Shown one piece after another: positions 15,891 to 25,017 of a stretch of 39,542 nt of DNA. The translations under genes were made by a program, and so were the position numbers. Source of the DNA: Polaromonas sp. GTDB taxonomy: Bacteria > Pseudomonadota > Gammaproteobacteria > Burkholderiales > Burkholderiaceae_C. Positions within the stretch are counted from its first letter, which is position 1; every line of letters starts with the position of its first letter. The stretch spans positions 1-39,542 of the forward strand of contig PNML01000022.1 of NCBI GenBank assembly GCA_013823635.1, in the 5' to 3' direction. Below the pieces are notes generated by a model that did not search any database, was not told where the DNA came from, and saw only the letters and a list, made by a program, of their open reading frames with translations.

Positions 15891-16547
15891 ATGCACAAAA
15901 CGGTTCTCACCATCAGCAGCAAAAACTATGGGGCCTGGTCACTCAGGGGCTGGCTCATGGCCCGCTGGGCGGGCCTGGCGTTTGAGGAACACGTCATCCA
16001 CCCCGATGACCCGTCCATGAAGGCCGAAATTTTGCTGCTGGCACCGTCCATGCGGGTGCCCAGCCTGCGGCACAACGGCATTCTGGTGTGGGACACGCTG
16101 GCCATTGGCGAGTACCTGGCCGAGCTCAAGCCCAACGCGGGCCTGCTGCCCACCGACCCCAAGGCACGGGCGCATTGCCGCGCCATTTGCGGCGAAATGC
16201 ACTCGGGGTTTGCCTCGCTGCGGGGTGCATTGCCCATGAACATCAAGGGACACTTCCCCCAATTCAAGGTGTGGTCGCGGGCGCAGGCCGACATTGACCG
16301 CATTGTGGACATCTGGACCGAGTGCCTGCAAACCCATGGCGGCCCCTACCTGTTTGGCGACCATCTCTGCCTGGCCGACGCCATGTACGCGCCGGTGGTG
16401 ACGCGGTTTTTGACCTACGACGTGGCACTCAGCCCCATGTGCGCGGCCTACTGCCAAACCATCATGGCGCTGCCCAGCATGCAGGAGTGGGTAGCAGCCG
16501 CCCGGCTGGAGCCCGAAGAGATTGACGAGCTCGAAGCCGAGTTCTGA
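15891..16547 (+). CDS. Glutathione S-transferase family protein
   Basis: Cytosolic GST-like protein of 218 residues. It has an N-terminal thioredoxin fold (VLTISSKNYGAWSLRGWLMARWAGLAFEEH, with the usual serine/tyrosine position near residues 8-12). The glutathione-binding turn is SMRVPSLRHNGILVWDTLAIGEYLAE, where VPSL is the cis-proline loop and the D-T pair follows instead of the usual E-S. The C-terminal helical domain includes YLFGDHLCLADAMYAPVVTRF with the structural N-cap aspartate. The substrate is unknown. The ATG has a strong AGGAGG site 9 bases upstream and is preceded by a well-formed sigma-54 promoter, so expression may respond to nitrogen, carbon or stress signals. Confidence 0.85.
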   Translation: MHKTVLTISSKNYGAWSLRGWLMARWAGLAFEEHVIHPDDPSMKAEILLLAPSMRVPSLRHNGILVWDTLAIGEYLAELKPNAGLLPTDPKARAHCRAICGEMHSGFASLRGALPMNIKGHFPQFKVWSRAQADIDRIVDIWTECLQTHGGPYLFGDHLCLADAMYAPVVTRFLTYDVALSPMCAAYCQTIMALPSMQEWVAAARLEPEEIDELEAEF

Positions 16548-16567
16548 GGCCGGTAGGCGCCCCCGGG

Positions 16568-16990
16568 TCAGGCCCAGGGCGTGGGGGCAGGGATGTCGCA
16601 CACAGGAGGCACATCAACGGTCTTGAAATCGGCGGGTGACACGATTTCCAGGTACTCCATGTCGGACGAGTAATCGAACAGGTAGTGGCGGATGCCGGGG
16701 CGCTGGTGCACGACGTCGCCGGCCTCGACCAGCGTCTCCTGGTCTTCGTACATGAAACGGGCCCAGCCCTTGACCATGATGACAATCTGGAAGTCCGCCT
16801 CATGGCGGTGCCAGCCGGTGCCCGCTTCTGGTGCCATGTTGGCCTTGACCAGGTGCGCAATCACCTTTCCGTGCGTGGCCTCGGCCACGCCCAGGTCGCG
16901 GTACAGGAAGAAGTCCCGCAAACCCTCAGCCTTGTAGGCCGTGTCGGCCGGTTTGACGTGCGAAAAACGGGTGGTGACGGTGTCCAGCAT
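16568..16990 (-). CDS. Cupin domain protein
   Basis: Small single-domain cupin of 140 residues. Motif 1 reads GTGWHRHEADFQIVIMVKG, giving histidines 61 and 63. The glutamate that normally follows as a third metal ligand is Gln68. Motif 2 is GDVVHQRPGIRHYLFDYS, with His102. The product starts at ATG 16990 with an AGGAG site; a longer frame to 17176 has no cupin-like sequence. It follows livF by 107 bases on the same strand and could be read from the liv operon or from its own promoter. Ligand and reaction are unknown. Confidence 0.8.
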   Translation of the reverse strand: MLDTVTTRFSHVKPADTAYKAEGLRDFFLYRDLGVAEATHGKVIAHLVKANMAPEAGTGWHRHEADFQIVIMVKGWARFMYEDQETLVEAGDVVHQRPGIRHYLFDYSSDMEYLEIVSPADFKTVDVPPVCDIPAPTPWA

Positions 16991-17096
16991 GGTGCGCTCC
17001 TGGGTTGGTGGAGGGAAAGGTTGGATGCTGCAGCGCAGCATGCATAAACCGTTCCCAGACCAGGGGCTCACCGCTGTGGGGCATGGCCCCGGTGGG

Positions 17097-17792
17097 TCAC
17101 ACCTCCAGCCACTCCTTGCGGGTGTAGCTGTCGGCCCGCAGTGCCTCGGGGGTGCCCTGGAACACGATGCTGCCATGGCCCATCACCTGCACGCGGTCGG
17201 AAATGGCCATGGCGATGGTGAGCTTTTGCTCGATCAGCAGCACCGAGACGCCCTTGGCTTTCAACGTTTGCAGGTACTGCGCCACCAGTTCGACGATTTT
17301 GGGCGCCAGGCCCTCGGTGGGTTCGTCGATGATGATGAGGTCGGGGTCGCCCATGAGGGTGCGGCACAGGGTGAGCATTTGCTGCTCGCCACCCGACATG
17401 ACGCCCGCCTCGGTGTGCTCGCGCTCCTTCAGGCGGGGAAACATGGCGTACATGTCGTCAAAGCCCCAGCGGCTGCCCTTGCCGCTGCCCTTTTGGCCCA
17501 GCAGCAGGTTTTGGTGCACGGTGAGCTTGGGGAAGATGTCGCGGTTTTCGGGCACGTAGCCAATGCCCAGGTGGGCCACCTCGAACGGTTTTTTGCCCGT
17601 GATGTCCTGGCCCTTCCAGACGATGCTGCCCTGGCAGTCCACCAGGCCCATGATGGCCTTGGCCGTGGTGGAGCGGCCGGAGCCGTTGCGCCCCAGCAGC
17701 GCCACAATTTCGCCCTGGCCCACTTGCATGTTCACGCCATGCAGCACATGGCTTTTGCCGTAGTAGGCGTGTAGGTTGGATATCTCTAGCAT
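17097..17792 (-). CDS. livF: Branched-chain amino acid ABC transporter ATPase LivF
   Basis: One of two ATPases driving uptake of branched-chain amino acids or related substrates. The 231 residues include the LivF features YVPENRDIFPKLTVHQNLLLG, signature MSGGEQQML and Walker B DLIIIDEPTEGLAPK, followed by the switch region LLIEQKLTIAMAISDRV. The Walker A motif reads GRNGSGRSTT, so the usual catalytic lysine is Arg40 (codon CGC). This is a conservative but functionally important change. The ATG at 17792 lies 31 bases after the livG stop. It is the last clear gene of the liv operon. Confidence 0.92.
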   Translation of the reverse strand: MLEISNLHAYYGKSHVLHGVNMQVGQGEIVALLGRNGSGRSTTAKAIMGLVDCQGSIVWKGQDITGKKPFEVAHLGIGYVPENRDIFPKLTVHQNLLLGQKGSGKGSRWGFDDMYAMFPRLKEREHTEAGVMSGGEQQMLTLCRTLMGDPDLIIIDEPTEGLAPKIVELVAQYLQTLKAKGVSVLLIEQKLTIAMAISDRVQVMGHGSIVFQGTPEALRADSYTRKEWLEV

Positions 17793-17822
17793 GGTGTGTG
17801 TCTGTGGTTGGGGGAGCGCGCG

Positions 17823-18653
17823 TCAGTGGCCCGCTGCCTGTTCGTCGGCCAGCACCGAGCCCAGGTAAGCCTCTTGCACGCGGGGGTTGGCGCGGACGGC
17901 ATCGGGCTCGTCAAAGGCCAGCACCTCGCCGTAGACCACCACGGCAATTTTGTCGGCCAGGCCAAACACCACGCCCATGTCGTGCTCCACGGTGAGCAGG
18001 GTTTTGCCCTCGGTCACGTCGCGTATCAGCTCGATGAAGCGCTTGGTTTCGCTTTTGCTCATGCCGGCGGTGGGCTCGTCCAGCAGCACCACATTGGCCC
18101 CACCGGCAATGGTGATGCCAATTTCCAGCGCCCGCTGCTCGGCGTAGGTCAGGTTCATGGCCAGCACGTCGCGCTTTTTGTGCAGGTGGATCTGGTCCAT
18201 CAGCTCCTCGGCGCGGTCGTTGGCGTCGTCGAGGTCGGCCAGAAAATGCCAAAAGCTGTACTTGTAGCCCAGGCTCCACAGCACCCCGCAGCGCAGATTC
18301 TCAAACACGCTGAGCTTGGGGAAGATGTTGGTGATCTGGAAACTGCGCGACAACCCGGCCCGGTTGATTTCGAACGGCTTCTTGCCGTCGATGCGCTTGC
18401 CATTGAGGTGGATGCTGCCGCTGGTGGGTTCGAAGCGCCCGCTGATGAGGTTGAACAGCGTGCTTTTGCCCGCACCGTTGGGCCCGATGATGGCCACGCG
18501 CTCCCCGGCGGCCACCGCCAGGTCCACCCCGCGGATGATCTCGGTCTTGCCAAAACTCTTGCGCAGGCCCTTCAGCTCCAGGGCGTAAGCATTTTTTAAG
18601 TCTTTTTGGCCTTCAGCGCTTGTGTTCATTGGGTTGTTAGCTATCGCGTTCAC
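17823..18653 (-). CDS. livG: Branched-chain amino acid ABC transporter ATPase LivG
   Basis: Second ATPase of the Liv importer. The 276 residues contain Walker A GPNGAGKST, the LivG-type RSFQITNIFPKLSVFENLRCG, a degenerate signature LTYAEQRALEIG, Walker B VVLLDEPTAGMS and the switch histidine VEHDMGVVFGLAD. The start is uncertain. GTG 18653 overlaps the livM stop as GTGA, the same junction style seen at 5436-5439. ATG 18629 would remove eight residues. The first 23 or so residues come from a copy of the dispersed AT-rich element and are absent from typical LivG proteins. The catalytic core is complete. Confidence 0.92.
   Translation of the reverse strand: MNAIANNPMNTSAEGQKDLKNAYALELKGLRKSFGKTEIIRGVDLAVAAGERVAIIGPNGAGKSTLFNLISGRFEPTSGSIHLNGKRIDGKKPFEINRAGLSRSFQITNIFPKLSVFENLRCGVLWSLGYKYSFWHFLADLDDANDRAEELMDQIHLHKKRDVLAMNLTYAEQRALEIGITIAGGANVVLLDEPTAGMSKSETKRFIELIRDVTEGKTLLTVEHDMGVVFGLADKIAVVVYGEVLAFDEPDAVRANPRVQEAYLGSVLADEQAAGH
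18585..18650 (-). repeat. Dispersed AT-rich element, copy 3 (start of livG)
   Basis: On the minus strand AGCT begins at 18642 and ACAAGCGCT at 18623, again 19 bases apart. GAAGGCC and an A-rich tail follow. It encodes the extra N-terminal residues of LivG (frame ...N-T-S-A-E-G-Q-K...), the same frame as three of the other copies. Confidence 0.6.
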
Positions 18654-19939
18654 AGTGCCTCCCGGCGCTTGATTTCTTTTTCGATGTCCACCTGGATGTC
18701 GCTCCAGTCGTGCAGGAACTGGCGGCGCGTCAGCTCGAACAGGCCCAGGCCGGTCACCAGCACAAACGCCGAGCCAAACCAGCTGTTGAAGCCCTTGGCA
18801 TTGAGAGTGGCGCCCATGAAGGTCAACTCGTTGCCCAAGGCGGCGTTGAGCTGCAGGTGATAGACCATTTCAATCATCGCCCCCGCGCCCGCCAAAATGA
18901 CCAGGCCGGTACCCGCCAGCGCCAGGTAGCTGGCCCACACGCGGCGCAGCATGCCGAAGGAGGCCACCCGCAGGTTCATCATGATCAGGCTGGCGACGCC
19001 GCCGGGCGCGTACATGACCATGAACAGGAAAATGAAGCCCAGGTACAGCAGCCAGGCCTTGGTCAGCTCGGACAACAGCACAAAAGCCAGCACCATCAGG
19101 ATGGCACCCAGGATGGGGCCAAAGAAGAAGGTGGCCCCGCCCAGGAAGGTGAACAGCAGGTAGGCGCCCGAGCGGTGTGCCCCCACCACCTCGGCGGTGA
19201 CGATTTCAAAGTTCAGCGCCCCCAGGCCGCCCGAGACGCCGGCAAAAAAGCCGGCAATGACGAAGGCGATGTAGCGCACCATCTGCGTGTTGTAGCCCAC
19301 AAATTCCACGCGCTCGGGGTTGTCGCGCACGGCGTTGAGCATGCGGCCCAGCGGCGTGCGGGTGAAGGCAAACATGAGCGCCGTGCACACCAGGGTGTAA
19401 GCCGCAATCAGGTAGTACAGCTGAATTTGTGGCCCGTAGGTGATGCCCAGGGTGTTGCCCGTGACCCGGTCACCCGAAATGCCGCCCTCGCCCCCAAAAA
19501 AGTCCGGGAACATCAGCGCCATGGCCCACACCAGCTCGCCCACCCCCAGGGTGATCATGGCAAAAGGGGTGGCCGCCTTTTTGGTGGTGACCCAACCCAA
19601 CACCACGGCGAACAAGGCCGCGGCCAGACCACCCACGATGGGGATGAGGCTGACCGGCAACGCCCACTGGCCCGAGCCCACCACGTTCAGGGTGTGGATG
19701 GCCAGAAACGACCCCATGCCGGAATACACCGCGTGACCAAAGCTCAGCATGCCGCCCTGCCCCAGCAACATGTTGTAGCTCAGGCAAACAATGATGGCGA
19801 TGCCCATTTGCGACAGCATGGTGTGCGACAGGCTGCTGGTGAACAGCTTGGGTGCCACCAGCATGATGAGCACAAACAAGCCCCAGATGACCCAGCGACC
19901 GACGTTCCAGGGTTTGAATTCGTAATGTGTTCTCGACAT
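18650..19939 (-). CDS. livM: Branched-chain amino acid ABC transporter permease LivM
   Basis: Inner-membrane permease of 429 residues with about ten hydrophobic helices. The family core is LSYNMLLGQGGMLSFGHAVYSGMGSF, then GGLGALNFEIVTAEVVGAHRSG and FLGGATFFFGPILGAILMV. It is longer than the roughly 320-360 residues of many LivM proteins. An extra C-terminal part (about 345-429) has two more helices (YLALAGTGLVILAGAGAMIEM and AFVLVTGLGLFEL) and a charged tail, DIEKEIKRREAL. The start is ATG 19939, 2 bases after the livH stop. Confidence 0.92.
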   Translation of the reverse strand: MSRTHYEFKPWNVGRWVIWGLFVLIMLVAPKLFTSSLSHTMLSQMGIAIIVCLSYNMLLGQGGMLSFGHAVYSGMGSFLAIHTLNVVGSGQWALPVSLIPIVGGLAAALFAVVLGWVTTKKAATPFAMITLGVGELVWAMALMFPDFFGGEGGISGDRVTGNTLGITYGPQIQLYYLIAAYTLVCTALMFAFTRTPLGRMLNAVRDNPERVEFVGYNTQMVRYIAFVIAGFFAGVSGGLGALNFEIVTAEVVGAHRSGAYLLFTFLGGATFFFGPILGAILMVLAFVLLSELTKAWLLYLGFIFLFMVMYAPGGVASLIMMNLRVASFGMLRRVWASYLALAGTGLVILAGAGAMIEMVYHLQLNAALGNELTFMGATLNAKGFNSWFGSAFVLVTGLGLFELTRRQFLHDWSDIQVDIEKEIKRREAL

Positions 19940-19941
19940 GT

Positions 19942-20889
19942 TCAACCTTCCCGTGTGCCCAGCAGACCACGGGGTCTGAAAACCAACATCAACACCAGCA
20001 GCAGGTAGGGCAGGATGGGGGCCACCTGGCTGACCTTGAGCTTCCACAGCACATAGCCGGGCGTTTGCTCGGTGATGGCCATGCCCACCTGGTTGAGGGC
20101 GCTCATCAGTGACACGTCAATGGCCACCGCAAAGGTCTGCAACAGCCCAATGAGCAGCGAGGCCAGAAACGCCCCGGTGAGCGAGCCCATGCCCCCCACC
20201 ACCACCACCACAAAAATGATGGACCCCACCGTGGCCGCCATGCCGGGCTCGGTGACGAACGCATTGCCCCCAATGACCCCGGCCAGCCCGGCGAGCGCCG
20301 CGCCACCGCCAAACACCAGCATGAACACACGGGGCACGTTGTGGCCCAGGGCTTCCACGGTCTCGGGGTGCGTCAACGCGGCCTGGATGACCAGGCCAAT
20401 GCGCGTTTTGGTGAGCAACAGGCCCACGGCCATGAGCATGAGGATGGCCACGCCCATCATGAACCCGCGGTACAGCGGAAACTGTGTGCCATACAGCGTG
20501 AACAGCGGGCCGCTGAGTTCGTCGGGCACCCGGTAGTCCACCGAACTCCGGCCCCAGACCAGTTGCACCAGCTCTAGGATGATGTAGCTCAGGCCGAAGG
20601 TGATGAGCAGCTCGGGCACATGGCCAAACTGGTGCACGCGGCGCAGCGCGTATTTCTCGAACACGGCACCCAGCACGCCCACCAACAGGGGGGCCACCAC
20701 CAGCGCGGGCCAGAAACCGATGAGCTCAGTCACCGTGTAGGCCAGGTAGGCGCCCAGCATGTAGAAGCTGGCGTGCGCGAAGTTGAGCACGCCCATCATG
20801 CTGAAAATCAGCGTGAGCCCCGAGCTGAGCATGAACAGCAGCAGGCCGTAGCTCACGCCGTTCAGCAATGAAATGGTGAAAAATTCCAT
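19942..20889 (-). CDS. livH: Branched-chain amino acid ABC transporter permease LivH
   Basis: Inner-membrane permease of 315 residues, paired with LivM. The N-terminus, MEFFTISLLNGVSYGLLLFM, and the segment SSGLTLIFSMMGVLNFAHASFYMLGAYLAY are diagnostic. Further features are FGLSYIILELVQLVWG, a run of eight branched residues in IIFVVVVVGGMGSLTGAFLASLLIG, and the C-terminal LLVLMLVFRPRGLLGTREG. The ATG at 20889 is chosen; a longer frame runs through the upstream terminator. It is separated from livK by a strong intrinsic terminator, so the permease/ATPase genes receive only read-through or need a second promoter. Confidence 0.93.
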   Translation of the reverse strand: MEFFTISLLNGVSYGLLLFMLSSGLTLIFSMMGVLNFAHASFYMLGAYLAYTVTELIGFWPALVVAPLLVGVLGAVFEKYALRRVHQFGHVPELLITFGLSYIILELVQLVWGRSSVDYRVPDELSGPLFTLYGTQFPLYRGFMMGVAILMLMAVGLLLTKTRIGLVIQAALTHPETVEALGHNVPRVFMLVFGGGAALAGLAGVIGGNAFVTEPGMAATVGSIIFVVVVVGGMGSLTGAFLASLLIGLLQTFAVAIDVSLMSALNQVGMAITEQTPGYVLWKLKVSQVAPILPYLLLVLMLVFRPRGLLGTREG

Positions 20890-20912
20890 GGAATTACCGT
20901 GGTTCAGGTCAC

Positions 20913-20976
20913 AAAAAAACCCGTTCGCCGCCACCAGCTGCCCCACAGGGGAGCAGCTGGTGTGCAATGAACGGGT
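20913..20976 (-). terminator. Intrinsic terminator between livK and livH
   Basis: Read on the minus strand, GACCCGTTC pairs with GAACGGGTT, enclosing an inner stem of CACCAGCTG with CAGCTGGTG and CCCC with GGGG. Seven T's follow (plus-strand A run 20913-20919). It is well placed to set a high ratio of binding protein to membrane components, as in other binding-protein transporters. Confidence 0.8.
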
Positions 20977-21024
20977 CTGTCAGGTCAGACCCAGCGCCCC
21001 GTGGGGCGCAAGGGGCACCGGCCC

Positions 21025-22257
21025 TCAGGGGCGTTTCATGTCGCAGCTGGTGGGGGTGCTGGCCACGTAGGCGTCCAGGTACTTGACGGGTGCGAAGGTG
21101 TAGCCGGTGTTTTCCACGCTGTACTTGTTCTTGGCGTCCACTTTCTGCCACTTGGAAATCCACAGGCCTTGCTGCAGCTGGTGGTCGGTCTTGCGCATCT
21201 GGCTCTCGCCGTTGAAGCCCTTGAAGGTCAGGCCGTTGAGGGCGGCAGCCACCTTGACGGGGTCGGTGCTCTTGGCCTTGGCCATGGCCTCACCCAGCAT
21301 CACCACGCCGTTGTAGGTGGCGTAGGTGTAGAAGTCGTCGTTGAACTTCTTCTTGAACTCGGCCCCCAGCTGGCCCAGTTCCCCGTCGTAGTTGCTGTGG
21401 TTGTACGCAATCTGGTAGACCTCGCTGTCACCGCCCTGGGCCAGGGCCGTGGGGGTGCCCGTGACGCCGGGGTAGTAAGCGTACATGGGGATTTTCAGGC
21501 CCGCGTCGTTCAGGGCCTTGACGAACAGGGTCAGGTCAGCGCCCCAGTTGCCGGTGACGATGGCGTTGGCACCCGACTGCTTGATTTTGGCCACGTAGGG
21601 CGAGAAATCCTTGACCTGGCCCAGGGGGTGCAGGTCTTCGCCGGCAATTTTCACGTCGGGGCGCTTGCGGGCCAGGCCTTCCTTGAAGTAGGCCGCCACC
21701 TGCTGGCCGTGGGCGTAGTTCTGGTTCAGCAGGTACACGCTGGTGACCTTGGGCTGGTCTTTCATGAAGGTGGTGAGGGCTTCCATCTTCATGGAGGTGT
21801 CGGCGTCCAGGCGGAAGTGCCAGTAGCTGCAGCGCTCGTTGGTCAGTGAGGGGTCCACCGCCGCGTAGTTCAGGAAAATCACCTCTTTGCCGGGGTTGCG
21901 GGCGTTGTGTTTGGTGACGGCGTCGGAAATGGCCGCTGCGGCGCCAGAGCCGTTGCCCTGCGTCACGTAGCGAAAGCCCTGGTCAATGGCGGCTTTCAGC
22001 GCGTTCAGGCTTTCCTGTGGAGAGCCTTTGTTGTCGAAGCCCACCACCTCAAACTTCACACCAGCGGGGTTTTTGGCGCCGCTTTTGGCGTCGGAGACAA
22101 ACTGCCAGCTTTTCAGCTGGTTTTGACCCACGTTGGCAAACGGGCCGGACAAGGGGTCGATGAAGGCGATTTTGACCGTCTCCCCCTTTTGTGCCATGGC
22201 GCCGAACGACGCAACCAACATGGATGCCGCGACCACTTGCTTGACTGTGAAATGCAT
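21025..22257 (-). CDS. livK: Branched-chain amino acid ABC transporter substrate-binding protein (LivK type)
   Basis: Periplasmic binding protein of 410 residues (Peripla_BP_6 fold). The signal peptide is MHFTVKQVVAASMLVASFGAMA-Q, with cleavage near residue 22. The mature start is VKIAFIDPLSGPFANVGQNQL. Later motifs are FRYVTQGNGSGAAAAISDAVTKHN, VYLLNQNYAHGQQVAAYFKEG, ANAIVTGNWGADLTLFVKAL and TYATYNGVVMLGEAMAKAKS. It is longer than E. coli LivK and may bind amides, aromatic acids or other compounds rather than leucine. The ATG at 22257 has an AGGAG site. It is the first gene of the liv operon. Confidence 0.9.
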   Translation of the reverse strand: MHFTVKQVVAASMLVASFGAMAQKGETVKIAFIDPLSGPFANVGQNQLKSWQFVSDAKSGAKNPAGVKFEVVGFDNKGSPQESLNALKAAIDQGFRYVTQGNGSGAAAAISDAVTKHNARNPGKEVIFLNYAAVDPSLTNERCSYWHFRLDADTSMKMEALTTFMKDQPKVTSVYLLNQNYAHGQQVAAYFKEGLARKRPDVKIAGEDLHPLGQVKDFSPYVAKIKQSGANAIVTGNWGADLTLFVKALNDAGLKIPMYAYYPGVTGTPTALAQGGDSEVYQIAYNHSNYDGELGQLGAEFKKKFNDDFYTYATYNGVVMLGEAMAKAKSTDPVKVAAALNGLTFKGFNGESQMRKTDHQLQQGLWISKWQKVDAKNKYSVENTGYTFAPVKYLDAYVASTPTSCDMKRP

Positions 22258-22403
22258 GGTGATGTCTCCTGGTGTTGAAAAAACCCGACGCTGAGCGTTG
22301 AATTACGTTCAGCTTACAGGGTGCATGGCGTGGTCCCATCAGGGATTGCCCCTACCCCCTATCGCACAGGCGACTTCGTCGCCCGTGCCCACCTGCGCAG
22401 GGG

Positions 22404-24032
<1,629 letters not shown>

Positions 24033-24145
24033 GGGTGTCTCCTTGTGTGGCGGTTGTTGGGCAAAGGCCCAACCTCGATCTATGGTAGCCCCGGGGTGGG
24101 GGCACAGCGCCCCATTTTGCGCACGCAGGCGACAGTTGACCAGCG

Positions 24146-24163
24146 TTGTCGTGTCCCTGACAA
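24146..24163. promoter_or_regulatory. TTGTC-N8-GACAA operator, site 1 of the ligase/regulator promoter region
   Basis: Perfect 5-base arms TTGTC (24146-24150) and GACAA (24159-24163), equivalent to TGTCG-N6-TGACA in CRP geometry. It shares arms and spacing with the palindrome at 1156-1175. Confidence 0.55.
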
Positions 24164-24166
24164 GGG

Positions 24167-24184
24167 GTGTCGGTTGGCGGACAA
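24167..24184. promoter_or_regulatory. GTGTC-N8-GACAA operator, site 2 of the ligase/regulator promoter region
   Basis: One base off the motif in the left arm. It starts exactly 21 bp, two helical turns, after site 1, so both sites face the same side of the DNA. The right arm runs into GACAAT, a possible -10 of the regulator gene, which would suit autorepression. Confidence 0.5.
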
Positions 24185-24261
24185 TTCACCCGGGTTTTCC
24201 CCAGCCGTGGCCACTCGCTGCGTCCTCCTGTCGCACCGTGCCACTCGTCCCCACCCACGCC

Positions 24262-24972
24262 ATGCCCACACCGTCCCCCTTCACAGAACCCGCCTCGCCC
24301 CTGCACCAGTTCCTGGCCGCGCAACCCTGGTTCGGCCCCTTGCCCGCCGAGTTGCGCCAGCGGGTGCTGCAGGAATGCACCACCTTCACCGTGGACCAGG
24401 GCGCACTGGCGTTGCCGGCGGGCGAGGTCACGCAGGGCTGGTACGCGGTGTTGCACGGCCTGGTCAAGCTGCAAAGCACCTCGCGCAACGGGCGGGCGGC
24501 GGCCTTCCTGGGTGCCCCGGCAGGTGAATGGTTTGGCGAAGGCACGGCCCTGAAGGCCGAGTGCCGCCGCTACGAGGTGGTGGCCCTGCGCGACTCCCTG
24601 CTGCTGTGCCTGCCGCTGCCGCTGTTCGACGAATTGCACGCCCACCAGCTGCCCTTCAACCAGTTCATGGTGGCGCACCTGAACCGGCGGCTGGGGCAGG
24701 CCATGGCCGGGATTGAGGCGGGGCGCATCCGCTCGCCCGAGCAGCGGGTGGCACTGTTCATTTCCGGCCTGTTCTGGAAAAGCGCCCGGCGGCTGGATTT
24801 GTCCCAGGAAGAGATTGGCCAGCTCAGTGGGCTGTCGCGCCAGACCGTGAACCGGGCGCTGCAAAAGCTGGAGGCCATGGGCCTGGTGGCCCTGCAGTTT
24901 TCGCGGGTGCGCATCACCGACGAAGCCGGGCTGTGTGCCTTCCTGTCCCAACCCGACGGCGGCACCGCATAA
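24262..24972 (+). CDS. CRP/FNR-family transcription regulator
   Basis: DNA-binding regulator of 236 residues. The N-terminal cyclic-nucleotide-fold effector domain (about 15-135) includes LPAGEVTQGWYAVLHGLVKL and GAPAGEWFGEGTALK. A dimerisation helix follows (HLNRRLGQAMAGIEAGRIRSPEQRVA). The C-terminal helix-turn-helix is LSQEEIGQLSGLSRQTVNRALQKLEAMGLV. The recognition helix carries R193-Q194-x-x-N197-R198, where E. coli CRP has R180-E181-x-x-G-R185. Effector-binding residues of CRP (cAMP) and the cysteine cluster of FNR are not evident. I used ATG 24262; GTG codons just upstream in the same frame are possible. The divergent acyl-CoA ligase gene and the shared palindromes suggest control of fatty acid use and of itself. 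Confidence 0.88.
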   Translation: MPTPSPFTEPASPLHQFLAAQPWFGPLPAELRQRVLQECTTFTVDQGALALPAGEVTQGWYAVLHGLVKLQSTSRNGRAAAFLGAPAGEWFGEGTALKAECRRYEVVALRDSLLLCLPLPLFDELHAHQLPFNQFMVAHLNRRLGQAMAGIEAGRIRSPEQRVALFISGLFWKSARRLDLSQEEIGQLSGLSRQTVNRALQKLEAMGLVALQFSRVRITDEAGLCAFLSQPDGGTA

Positions 24973-25004
24973 CCTTGGCGCCCGCAGGCCCACCCCTGGC
25001 GCCG

Positions 25005-25010
25005 GACAAT
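25005..25010 (+). promoter_or_regulatory. -10-like element placing the transcript start at the selO ATG
   Basis: GACAAT, then seven bases, then the ATG at 25018. No ribosome site precedes the ATG. The geometry predicts a leaderless transcript, as at 1202 and 29161. Confidence 0.4.
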
Positions 25011-25017
25011 CGCGGCC

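Noticed and set aside
17078..17090. GGGGC-CAT-GCCCC hairpin after livF
   Set aside because: Five-base stem without a T run, and too common at this GC content to call.
22369..22383. GGCGAC-TTC-GTCGCC hairpin downstream of the acyl-CoA ligase
   Set aside because: A perfect stem, but no T run on either strand, so I do not call it an intrinsic terminator. It may still slow transcription.
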